NCBI RefSeq assembly: GCF_022539505.1
Contig: NC_061510.1
Span: 393,310,249 to 393,374,248, forward strand
Source: Lolium rigidum
Lineage: Eukaryota > Streptophyta > Magnoliopsida > Poales > Poaceae
DNA: 64,000 bases
Direction of reading: 5' to 3'
The translations under genes and the position numbers were made by a program. Shown here in pieces: positions 23,809 through 34,045 of this stretch. Under the pieces are notes generated by a model that searched no databases, was not told where the DNA came from, and saw only the letters and a list, made by a program, of their open reading frames with translations. The first letter of the stretch is position 1, and every line of letters begins with the position of its first letter.

Positions 23809-25172
23809 GATTCATCTGTTCATCTCTGCCTCCGTCCTCTCCCAAGATCCAATCTTGCCCATAGCTTCTTCATGTTTTTTTTTTGCTCTGATAGCTGAGA
23901 AGTGAGAGCAACCACCGGGAACACTGCCAAGAGGGGTTTCTCGTCTTCTGTTCCCACTTCCTAGCGGCGGCGGCGGCTGCCGCAGCTTCCGGCTCGTAGC
24001 TGAGGTGAGGTGTGAATCTCAGATCGATCCTCAGAATGGCAGATAAGGCTGTGGCGAGCGGCGACGACCGAATCAGCGCCCTCCCCTCGACCTCCGTCTG
24101 CGCTTGCTTTCTTTGTTGCCCGCGGACGAGGCAGTGCGGAGCAGCGAGCTCTCCCGCGAGTGGCGCGGGCTCTGGAAGAAAATGCCCAGCCTGCGCCTCG
24201 TCGGTTTAGAGCAGTTCGAGACCGCCGAGGGTTTCAACGAGTTCGTGAACCATCTCATTGTCCTCCGAGGCCACTTGCCCCTCGACAAGTTCGAGATCCA
24301 GGTTCGTCAATCCGAGGCAGCTGTGTCATATCCATACGCCAATCTGTGGATCCAGTATGCTCTGATCTGCAAGGTTCCGGTGCTCGACGTCTTGTGCGAA
24401 GCTGGTGTCGTCGATAGTATACAACTCACAGTGCCTCTTGTCTCTGACCACCTGACGACCCTAAATCTTTGCGAAGTTGATTTGGAAAAATGCTCTGCAC
24501 TTGTTGACTCGGAACTATCTCTGGATTTCTCAAGCTGCCCCTTGTTAAAGAGTCTAAGTATGCAGCGTTGCAGCATTTGCGTGCACAAGATCTCTTCCAA
24601 ATCGCTAGAGCAGCTACGCATCACCAGTTATTCTTCCTTTAATCTGCGTTCCCGTACCTGGATTTCTGCACCAAGTCTTATTTCACTGGAGCTCAGTGAT
24701 TTTGTTGGGGAGGCTCCTATCCTTGAAAGCATGCCATTCCTCCAAAAAGCATTCATTAGGCTATATGTGTATGATGGGAGCTGGTGTGATGCTATCAATC
24801 CTAAGGTGCAGAAATGTTGTAATCAAAGTTGTGAACGTTGTTACGGTTATCCTGTTGGTGGTTATCGGAGTGTGCTTCTCAATGGCTTGTCCAATGCTAT
24901 CTATCTGGAGTTGATAGCTGACCTTAACGTGGTATGCTTATAACTATTACCATCTGCTCTTATTGTTGTTTGATGTCCACCGGTTCTCTTCCATGCTTAG
25001 ACATGCATAAAAATGTATGCTTATCGTAATACCCCTCCATGTCAAAACATAGTACATATAGGTTTTGTCCTTAGTAAAACATTGTGAGCTTTGACCAAGT
25101 ATCAAGAAAATATATTAATACTGCAAACATTGTGAACTTTGACCAAGTATATAGAAAATATCAATAATGGTA

Positions 25173-25443
25173 CTCCCTCTGTCCTAAGATAAGTGTCTCT
25201 ACTTTTTCTAGATACGGACGTATCTATATATCATGGTTTTTGGGTCGATGTATAGTCGCCGAATAGTCATTCTATAGTCGCCGAGTCGATTTCCAAAAAA
25301 CATGGCGACCTGCGATTATACATCGACTTATGGTGACTATACAACGACTTTTGTCGACTATACATTGAGTCGCAGCCTCGGCGACTCATGGTATCTATAA
25401 CTAAAATCCGTCTAGTGAGACACTTATTTTAGGATGGAGGTAG
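25173..25443. mobile_element. Stowaway-like MITE nested in the outer MITE
   Basis: CTCCCTCTGTCCTAAGATAAG and CTTATTTTAGGATGGAGGTAG with TA on both sides (25171-25172 and 25444-25445). It is itself split by the segment at 25239-25393. Confidence 0.82.
25239..25393. repeat. Third-level insert rich in CGACTATAC motifs
   Basis: About 155 bp between two copies of TCATGGT that split the Stowaway sequence. It contains at least four versions of a short motif (GTATAGTCGCC, GATTATACATCGACT, GACTATACAACGACT, GACTATACATTGAGTCG) in both orientations, so it can fold on itself. The family is not recognised. Confidence 0.5.
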
Positions 25444-26964
25444 TAATAAACTTGGTCAAAGTTTACAATGTTTGACTCAGGAGAAGACTAACATGCACTA
25501 GATTTTGACATGGAGGGCGCAATATGCTGGTTTTCTGCTTTGGATCTGATGGTTAGTTTGTGATGATTATGAACTGTGATTTATACTTTTCAATATGGTT
25601 TTGTGCTTTAGATCTTATGGTAACGTTGTGCAACTGGGAATATAAAGATTTATCGACTTATGTTAATTTCTGTATGACTTTAGAGCCTGAGATGGTACAG
25701 TCACTATGTCAATTTTAGATTGAGAGAAACTTATTGAACATAACATCAGGGCTGATATCAATGTACACAAAGTTTTGATCTTATGCTTTAAGTGACTAAA
25801 CTATTATACTTTGTCCAATCATGCATTATTGATTAGTTGATTGGAACCCTGAAACTATTTGTTGTTGTTGTCTGTGTGCACCTTCGATCAGAGGAATTAA
25901 TAATATATGGACTTGATAGGACAAAACGGCATAGTTTAGCAGCTTAAGGTTACATTTCCTCCTTTTTAAGTTGCATTATAATTTATAACGTTCTACCTGA
26001 AGTTTTTACTGAATTCAATCATTTCCTCATATAACTTGGAAAATGGAGTTTGAGAATATTCGTATTCTTCTGCTGTTTCTGTAGTATGTCTACAGAAGGG
26101 ATTTGACTCGTTGCCCAATATTTGGCAATTTAAAGACCCTGTTACTGAATGAGTGGTGTGTGGCTCATGGCTTACATGGACTAGTTTGCATCCTCCAACA
26201 CTCACCTATTCTTGAGAAGCTCACACTTCTGTTCTATAACACTAAGGTATGGTCTAAATGAAACATTTCTATATTAGTAAAGGTATCATTTATATTCGGT
26301 TGATCACACAAAAATGACCTGTTTCTTATAGGGCCTCCCTATTGCAATAGTGGACGATGGAAACCATGATCCAGTAGAACAAACATTTGCATGTGCACAC
26401 CTTAAGGTAGTTAACATCAAATGTCAAGTGATGAATGATAGGGTTTCCAAAACTTTGAAGCTCTTGAGTACATGTGGCATACCTCCTGAGCACATTAGGT
26501 TGAAGGTCAACCAGTCACACCCATATTGTAAGTTCACTATTTTCATTCTCCATGCCTTGCAAGTTTTCTGCAGTCTTCTTACTTGTAGTAATTCTAAGAG
26601 CTAGGCAGAATGTTTTAACCTTTACATTCTAAGATGTCTGCTGTAATTACACATCAGTTACAGGAATATCACCTTTACAAATCGTTCTGAATTCAAAATC
26701 CGTTATTCTTTAGCATCAATGGAGTTATGATGTCTGTTAAGTTTGAACTAAATTAGTTGATCTATACTTTCTTTGTCATACAACATTGCTTGTAGATCAT
26801 TTGGGTTCGATTCAATTCTATGGAACTTTTTACTGATGATGAAAACAGGCATTCCCAACTTTAAACCAGTTTACTTCCACTTTTGTACTCCGCTAGTTGG
26901 CTTCTGTTTTGGGGCTTCTGGTTTGCTCAACGATAATGATGCCCATGATACCCTTCTCTCCTAT

Positions 26965-28175
26965 TTTTTTCGAAATGGGGGAAATATCGCCCAAGCTTGG
27001 ATGCACACGGCTTTTTTATTAGATTATTCACAACACCTTACAAGAAGCAATACAAAAGATCAAACTCGAAGCCACTTCGCTAAACCTACGAGTGGGATGA
27101 AGGGGGTGACAATACACCAACTCACATCATCCAAAAACCAAATGCCTTCCCAGGCCGCCCAATAGCAGATGAGAAGCACATCCAGTCAAGTAAACTCTCG
27201 GCGCACGTCAACGCACACGCCACCGAAGCTTCTACCGCTGTCTTCCTCGATTCCATCTTCAAGAGGGATCATCGCATTGAATGGCGCCATACGACACCAC
27301 CATCATGCGCGCGTCCATCACACCGCGTCCGTCTCCGAGACACCACTGCACCATGCCGCGGAGACTCGACGACGCCGACACAGCAACGAACACCGCTCCA
27401 CCTCAGCACCACCACCATCCGTTGTCTGCTCCAAAGCGATGCCCCCAACAGGTAGAACGGTGCTGCACGCCGCCATCGTCCGATCCGGGAGACCCGGGTC
27501 TAGGGTTTTCCTCGGAGCAGCCCGGCCCGGGCGAAGAACACGGACCGCGGAGACAATGCCTTCCACAAGGTAACGACGAACATGCGCCGCCATCATCCGC
27601 CATGATCGAAGTCGGGGCCGGCTTTCACCGGCAGCTACGCCTCACCATCGGGAGCTAGACGACGGATCGCGAGATCCGCCAAAGCTAGCCACACAACTAG
27701 CCGATCTCCTCCGGCGGAAGAGAAGACCACCACCGCCATGCCTAGAGTACAAACTCCAGGCGCCCTCGTGAAGCGGAAGGGACACAAACGATGACCGCAC
27801 GCCGCTGCCCGCAGGCGCCCGCCCATCCCCTCCGCCCGAGCCCCATGGGGACCGGATCAGATTGAAAGGAACCGCCGCTGCATCTTGCGGTCACCGGATC
27901 CGGCCGTGGCCGCCGTCCCTTCGCTGCACCGACGCCGCGGGAAGAGACGACGAACGCCGTCGTCGCCATCAAACCGGCGCCAGAAGGACGTCTGCCGCCG
28001 CCACCACACCGCCCAGGCTTTGCCTGGCGATGCTCCCGGCAGCGGCGGCGGAGAGCAGAACGCCGGAGAGGGCTGGAGTGGGCGGGTGGAGGTAGGCGCC
28101 CCGGCGGCGGCGCCGCCGCGCGGGGGCGGGTTAGGGTTGGGAGGGAGTCGGAGTTGGGGGCGGGTTAGGGTTGTT
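26965..28175 (-). mobile_element. LINE-like non-autonomous retroelement (antisense) in intron 3
   Basis: It begins on the plus strand with a T run (ATTTTTTTCGAAATGGGGG), i.e. a poly(A) tail read in reverse, and becomes very GC-rich toward 28175, the presumed 5' end. It contains no intact ORF with a recognisable domain. The flanking sequence matches unit 1 near 19310 and 19340, so about 1.2 kb was inserted. The 5' part from 27758 is duplicated at 29821-30240. Confidence 0.55.
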
Positions 28176-29820
28176 AACACTGAAAAAGCAGCTTGCCATT
28201 GCCTCCCACACTTCTGCCTGAACTCCTGAGGGCTGAATCACCGTTTAGGCTTGGCTGTGAGCCTGCCACTAGTAGAGCGACTACCACTAGTGGAGGAAAA
28301 TGGCCATATGCGTAAAGGGAATATATTAATATCAAAAGATACCAATTACACCCACAACACCCTAATGGCAGTACGGATGCACACAGCCAAAAAAGAGAAA
28401 ATAAAACTAAGAAACAAAAGTCCTGCTACAGATATCTCAGGCCTAACAACAACAATACATCCACCACCAAGACAACACCTGAAATACACTCTCCAAAAGC
28501 GACGCCTCCAAGAAGGGAATAGTACTCCATCACCGTCGTCGCACGACCAATTATCTTAGGTTTTCACCCTGGAGCTAGTCTCCGCTCTCAAAACAATGCC
28601 TCCGACAAGAACATTGCTAGGCACAACCAGTTAAGGCCAGATTTTGGATTTTCACCCTGAAAGGTAGGACTCTGAACTTCACCTGTGGTGTGGGCCTCAC
28701 GTTCATACCACTGTTGTGAAGCCCAGAACACCAAGCAAGTCCCTCAACACCGCGGAGACTTGAACCTCCCTTAGCTAGTCCTCCCATCCGGCCTTCATGA
28801 TATTCTCTTCTTCTGACGTTCACCATGGATCCAAAGTCACTTGGTGTCAACACAGAAAAGAGCTTCATGCCACTCCCTCCGGAACCAAACGGTTGGAATA
28901 AAAGCATGGGTGCGCGCGACCGAATATCACCCGATCCAAGCAAAAACTCCAGGCAAATGATGCGCTGTTCCATTCGCCGGCGGAGCCTTCCGGAACTCAA
29001 CACTCCGGCTAGATGAAAAATCTTCATCTTCGCAGAAGAAGAACCCTAGGACCACCACCTTCAAACACGAAGCAGACGAACAGGCCGCCATTCGTTGGCC
29101 AACGACGACGAAGGACTCGGTGGACGGCGGCCGCCGCAACCACACCCTCCTCGTCCCGCAAATTTCTGCCCCCTTCCTCGCACCGCCGGCTGAAGCCGAC
29201 GATGGATCTCGGCGGGCACAAGATCCAAAAGCCGCCGCCACCTTCCATTGCCGGAGGCCGTGGAGGAGTCGTCGCCGTCGCTCGTCCAGGGTCGCTGCCC
29301 TAGACGCAGAGCGCGTAGAAACCGTTGGCTGCCGCCCCAGCCACCACCCATCATCCCCACGGTAGCAGCGGAGGGAGAGAGGACGCAGGGGGAGCTGGCG
29401 GTGCTAGGGTTTGGAGCCCCTGGCGTCGCCCGGGGGAGCGAACGGGAGGGGGAGGTTACTTTCAGGAGGATTGTCGGAAAATGGCCATATGATGCCCTCA
29501 GAAAGCTATTTACTGCAGTATATGGACTTGATAGGACAAGATATTTGGTTAATTTCATATTAATTCGCCTACTTCAAAATGCCTGAAATCCGAAATTCCT
29601 GTCTATATCATCGTGGACATTAAAGAGCCATACTTACCGTGTGTTTTTTTTAAAAAAAAATTGTGCAGCTTTCAGTTTCGATATGCCACAAGATGCTACA
29701 CCATCAACTAGTGACCACGATGCTGCGCCTTCACCCACCACTGAGGACTAAGATGGCTTGTTGGATCTTGATGTTCGTTCCAGTCCTTTTGTATTTCAAT
29801 GCAGCTGTAATGCCTATCGA
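27758..29820. repeat. Tandem duplication, copy A (2,063-bp period)
   Basis: It starts AGGCGCCCTCGTGAAGCGG at 27758, and the same text recurs at 29821. The copies are nearly identical but differ at scattered positions (for example CCGGCCGTGG versus CCGCTGTGG, and ACAGATATCTC versus ACAGTATCTC). Copy A ends at TGTAATGCC followed by a 6-bp filler, TATCGA. It carries half of one LINE-like element, a whole second one, and exon 4 of the F-box gene. Confidence 0.9.
28311..29475 (-). mobile_element. LINE-like element with 16-bp target duplication, copy A
   Basis: A 1.16-kb insert is flanked by GGAAAATGGCCATATG at 28295-28310 and 29476-29491. Read on the minus strand it has a GC-rich 5' region and ends GATATTAATATATTCCC, the same 3' tail as the element near 21920. 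Long target duplications of this kind are produced by target-primed reverse transcription. No reverse transcriptase ORF is present, so it is non-autonomous or an internal deletion derivative. Confidence 0.75.
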
Positions 29821-30372
29821 AGGCGCCCTCGTGAAGCGGAAGGGACACAAACGATGACCGCACGCCGCTGCCCGCAGGCGCCCGCCCATCCCCTCCGCCC
29901 GAGCCCCATGGGGACCGGATCAGATTGAAAGGAACCGCCGCTGCATCTTGCGGTCACCGGATCCGCTGTGGCCGCCGTCCCTTCGCTGCACCGACGCCGC
30001 GGGAAGAGACGACGAACGCCGTCGTCGCCATCAAACCGGCGCCAGGAGGACGTCTGCCGCCGCCACCACACCGCCCAGGCTTTGCCTGGCGATGCTCCCG
30101 GCAGCGGCGGCGGAGAGCAGAACGCCGGAGAGGGCTGGAGTGGGCGGGTGGAGGTAGGCGCCCCGGCGGCGGCGCCGCCGCGCGGGGGCGGGTTAGGGTT
30201 GGGAGGGAGTCGGAGTTGGGGGCGGGTTAGGGTTGTTAACACTGAAAAGGCAGCTTGCCATTGCCTCCCACACTTCTGCCTGAACTCCTGAGGGCTGAAT
30301 CACCGTTTAGGCTTGGCTGTGAGCCTGCCACTAGTAGAGCGACTACCACTAGTGGAGGAAAATGGCCATATG

Positions 30373-31532
30373 CGTAAAGGGAATATATTAATATCAAAAG
30401 ATACCAATTACACCCACAACACCCTAATGGCAGTACGGATGCACACAGCCAAAAAAGAGAAAATAAAACTAAGAAACAAAAGTCCTGCTACAGTATCTCA
30501 GGCCTAACAACAACAATACATCCACCACCAAGACAACACCTGAAATACACTCTCCAAAAGCGACGCCTCCAAGAAGGGAATAGTACTCCATCACCGTCGT
30601 CGCACGACCAATTATCTTAGGTTTTCACCCTGGAGCTAGTCTCCGCTCTCAAAACAATGCCTCCGACAAGAACATTGCTAGGTACAACCAGTTAAGGCCG
30701 GATCTTGGATTTTCACCCCGAAAGGTAGGACTCGAACTTCACTCGTGGTGTGGGCCTCACGTTCATACCACTGTTGTGAAGCCCGAACACCAAGCAAGTC
30801 CCTCAACACCGCGGAGACTTGAACCTCCCTTAGCTAGTCCTCCCATCCGGCCTTCATGATATTCTCTTCTTCTGACGTTCACCATGGATCCAAAGTCACT
30901 TGGTGTCAACACAGAAAAGAGCTTCATGCCACTCCCTCCAGAACCAAACGGTTGGAATAAAAGCATGGGTGCGCGCGACCGAATATCACCCGATCCAGCA
31001 AAACTCCAGGCAAATGATGCGCTGTTCCATTCGCCGGCGGAGCCTTCCGGAACTCAACACTCCGGCTAGATGAAAAATCTTCATCTTCGCAGAAGAAGAA
31101 CCCTAGGACCACCACCTTCAAACACGAAGCGGACGAACAGGCCGCCATTCGTTGGCCAACGACGACGAAGGACTCGGTGGACGGCGGCCGCCGCAACCAC
31201 ACCCTCCTCGTCCCGCAAATTTCTGCCCCCTTCCTCGCACCGCCGGCTGAAGCCGACGATGGATCTCGGCGGGCACAAGATCCAAAAGCCGCCGCCACCT
31301 TCCATTGCCGGAGGCCGTGGAGGAGTCGTCGCCGTCGCTCGTCCAGGGTCGCTGCCCTAGACGCAGAGCGCGTAGAAACCGTTGGCTGCCGCCCCAGCCA
31401 CCACCCATCATCCCCACGGTAGCGGCGGAGGGAGAGAGGACGCAGGGGGAGCTGGCGGTGCTAGGGTTTGGAGCCCCTGGCGTCGCCCGGGGGAGCGAAC
31501 GGGAGGAGGAGGTTACTTTCAGGAGGATTGTC
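30373..31532 (-). mobile_element. LINE-like element, copy B (by tandem duplication)
   Basis: The same insert and the same 16-bp flanks (30357-30372 and 31533-31548) as copy A. The identical flanks in both copies show that it was inserted before the 2.06-kb tandem duplication. Confidence 0.75.
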
Positions 31533-31726
31533 GGAAAATGGCCATATGATGCCCTCAGAAAGCTATTTACTGCAGTATATGGACTTGATAGGACAAGATA
31601 TTTGGTTAATTTCATATTAATTCGCCTACTTCAAAATGCCTGAAATCCGAAATTCCTGTCTATATCATCGTGGACATTAAAGAGCCATACTTACCGTGTG
31701 TTTTTTTTTTAAAAAAAATTGTGCAG

Positions 31727-31809
31727 CTTTCAGTTTCGATATGCCACAAGATGCTACACCATCAACTAGTGACCACGATGCTGCGCCTTCACCCACCACT
31801 GACGACTAA
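31727..31809 (+). pseudogene. Duplicate of F-box copy 2 exon 4
   Basis: The 83-nt exon has the same acceptor (TTGTGCAG) and TAA stop as 29669-29751, with GAGGAC changed to GACGAC at the end. Transcripts of copy 2 could splice to either exon with almost the same C-terminus. Confidence 0.5.
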
Positions 31810-31872
31810 GATGGCTTGTTGGATCTTGATGTTCGTTCCAGTCCTTTTGTATTTCAATGCAGCTGTAATGCC

Positions 31873-32700
31873 GTACGTTATCTCTATGTTTAGGTTTCTT
31901 TCGATCTCTTTGTCTGCTAGAAACTTGTCTGTGTTAGTTGTCAGATGCAACTCAGCTAAACGGTTTCCAGTTCACTGGTGTGGCAATGGCAATGGTCAGA
32001 TTGTTGCTATATTTCAGTTACCGTTAATGAAAATATGGCAAGTACATTGCTATGTTCTGAAATTGGTTGCTGGTGTGCTTCCTCTGGCCTTTCGAGGATG
32101 TTGTCAGTTCTTGATCATCCAAAACATGTTGCTCCATCTGATCCATAATAAGTGTCATGGTTTTAGTTCAAATTCGCATAAGTGTCGTGGTTTTAGTTCA
32201 AATTTGCCACGGCACTTGTTTTGCAGCTAAACTGTATTTGCTCCCGGTGTGCTGCTAGCAACACTCATAGTACATTTGCTACTTCAAGTGCCGCATTTGC
32301 TACTTCCGAGCGCACCACTCCGGAAGAAGCTTTAACTTTTCTTGCTCGAAGGAGCGGAAATGGAGAGAAAAGCGTGAGACACGTGATTGTTGGAGTACCT
32401 AGACAAAGTTCTTACCAGTATCTGGTAGGGGGATTTTTGTTTTCATTTGTTAACAACGTGTGAGAAGTTGGAGGGAGGATTGTTCCCAAAGTTCATACCA
32501 ATATCTAAAAAGGAGATCTTTACTAATCAGATGCTCTTTGACAGGGATAACGTTGCACCAAGGTTTTTCATTCGTTAACAACGTGTGAGAAGTTGGAGGG
32601 AGGATTGTTCCCAATTTCAATTTAAGTTTGTTTCGGGGATGAGTGCAGTGTTATTTTTTCTGTCATTGGCTACAAGTGTGATACCAATAGACCATCTCAT
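31873..32700 (+). other. 3' flank of F-box copy 2
   Basis: Aligns with 19770-20110 and 20680-20830 in unit 1. It contains a short direct repeat (CATGGTTTTAGTTCAAATTC and CGTGGTTTTAGTTCAAATTT, 32156-32208) and two copies of ACAACGTGTGAGAAGTTGG (32453 and 32577). No gene recognised. Confidence 0.5.
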
Positions 32701-33252
32701 TCACAACTCCCTTTCAACAGAAAATAAATTGGGATCCACGACCAATATAATTAATTTGTAGATGAAGATTTTGAAAGACTTAGATATTAACCTCCGACAA
32801 AGTTGATGGTGAGACAATAAGAAACAAGACGCTAGCACGCTAATCCTGTCCATGATGTCAGCCACGGCCTCCTTGGACTGCTGAAGCAACATGATGTTGT
32901 TCTTGAGGCGCTGGCGCTTGCTTCCGGTGGCGGGCGACGATGCGAGCATCCGCTCCACCCCGGCCATCTTGTTCCCCAGGAGCTCGTCGGACATGGCCAC
33001 CTCGAGGTCATCCTCGGCCAGCCGCTTGACGCCGCGGAGAACGTGCAACGCCAGCCCATCCACGAGGCGGAGCACGATGCTCCTCCAATAGGCGGCCAGG
33101 CGAGCCCGTAGGTCGAACGCCTGCCCGGCGAGATTGTCGTGTATCCTCATGTGCGCGACCTCCACCCTTCCAAAGCCTTTCAGTGTGAGGGCAGAGGGCT
33201 TGGAGTGGTCCTTGACGGCCTCCATGAACTTCTCGTGGCCTTCCATGAGCTC
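32701..33252 (-). pseudogene. Dynamin-related protein C-terminal (GED) fragment, cut by CACTA insertion
   Basis: The minus-strand frame from 33252 reads MEGHEKFMEAVKDHSK, AFDLRARLAAYWRSIVLRLV, DELLGNKMAGVERML and KEAVADIMDRIS. I recognise this as the GTPase effector domain region of grass DRP4-like dynamin-related proteins, large GTPases that act in membrane remodelling. The GTPase and middle domains are missing because a CACTA element begins at 33253 directly upstream. The frame continues past the usual end to a TGA at about 32701, so the native C-terminus may also be altered. Without promoter and G domain this is a dead fragment. Its tail is also found in unit 1 at 22010-22165. Confidence 0.7.
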
Positions 33253-34045
33253 CACTAGTGGAGAATAGGCCATTTGTGGCGGGTCGTAAGGGCCTTTTGT
33301 CGCGGGCGGCCAGCCGCGACAACGAAGGCGCGACAAAGGCCAACCCTTTTGTCGCGGATCGCTTCCCACCCGTGACATATAGTCCACCACGTGGCAGCGC
33401 GGGGCGCGCAGGGGACAGACCCTTTTGTCGCGGGCGGTATTACCACCCGCGACAAACGGTCCTCTACGTGGCGCGCGCAAAACGCTGCTGCTTTAGGGTT
33501 TGAGGGGTGCAACACCTCCCCCCGCCACCGCCCCCCTTTTATTTCATTTTTTCATTCGAAAATAAAAGTTGCATATATTTGTACGCTACTAGAAGTTGTA
33601 CGTGTTCATTCATATAGATCGATCAAATAAAAGTCGATTCCCCTTACATATTCGTAGATTCCCCTTACATATATACATGAAGCTCACGACTACCGGGACT
33701 AAAGACCGTCTATTTGGTGGGAGAGGGAGAGCGCCTATTTGGACTAAACAAGCCGTTGTTGTCTATTACTTCTCTAACCAAAAGTCCCACCACTTCCTCC
33801 GCAATTTCTAGTAGGTGTTCCTTTGGTTGGAGTGTTTCCCGCATGTAGTCGACCTATATATGAAAATGAGATGAGTATGACTATATCAATCTTGATAACG
33901 AAATATTGACGATAATAAATAAAGTTGTGAATGTTATTGCTTACGTTGAATTTATTATTGTTCTGCTTCTCTGTGGTTAATATGCGAATGGACTCGCAAA
34001 CGTAGTATCCACATAGATTCGTCCCTTGTGGCTGCTGGGCGCACG

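Larger units (their letters stand above)
25031..25523. mobile_element. Outer MITE in intron 1 of copy 2
   Basis: Ends CCCCTCCATGTCAAAACATAG and CTAGATTTTGACATGGAGGG are imperfect inverted repeats. A second level of inverted repeat (TTTGACCAAGTAT and ACTTGGTCAAAG) lies inside. The copy in unit 1 lacks it. It is interrupted by the MITE at 25173-25443. Confidence 0.7.
24035..29751 (+). pseudogene. F-box/LRR protein gene, copy 2 (frameshift inside the F-box)
   Basis: Model: exon 1 24035-24931, exon 2 26085-26246 (54 codons), exon 3 26332-26527 and exon 4 29669-29751, with GT-AG introns. Exon 3 ends in phase 1 and the 83-nt exon 4 completes the codon and reads SFSFDMPQD... to a TAA. Exons 2-4 are open. 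Exon 1 starts MADKAVASGDDRISALP and then loses one base at about 24085 relative to copy 1. That shifts the frame inside the F-box; the correct frame resumes only without an ATG (LLPADEAVRSSELSREWRGLW). Intron 1 holds nested MITEs and intron 3 two LINE-like insertions. Exon 4 is duplicated at 31727-31809. A functional F-box protein cannot be made from the first ATG. The exon 4 assignment is less sure than exons 1-3. Confidence 0.65.
29821..31872. repeat. Tandem duplication, copy B
   Basis: Second copy of the 2.06-kb unit. At its right end (after TGTAATGCC, about 31872) it continues collinearly with unit 1, showing that the right edge is the ancestral one and that the junction at 29815-29820 is the novel one. 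Confidence 0.9.

Noticed and set aside
28127..28175. TTAGGGTT motifs suggesting an interstitial telomere repeat
   Set aside because: Only two isolated copies occur, in the GC-rich 5' end of a LINE-like element, where AAACCCTAA-type text is common in grass genes. There is no tandem array.
28286..28310. CACTAGTGGAGGAAAATGGCC resembling the CACTA 1 terminus at 33253
   Set aside because: The match stops after about 11 bases, no opposite terminus or subterminal motifs follow, and the text is part of the LINE-like target site.
30884..31422. Several 60-165-residue GC-rich ORFs repeated at 28.8-29.5 and 30.9-31.6 kb
   Set aside because: They lie in the non-autonomous LINE-like element, are duplicated with it, have no recognised domain, and overlap in many frames.
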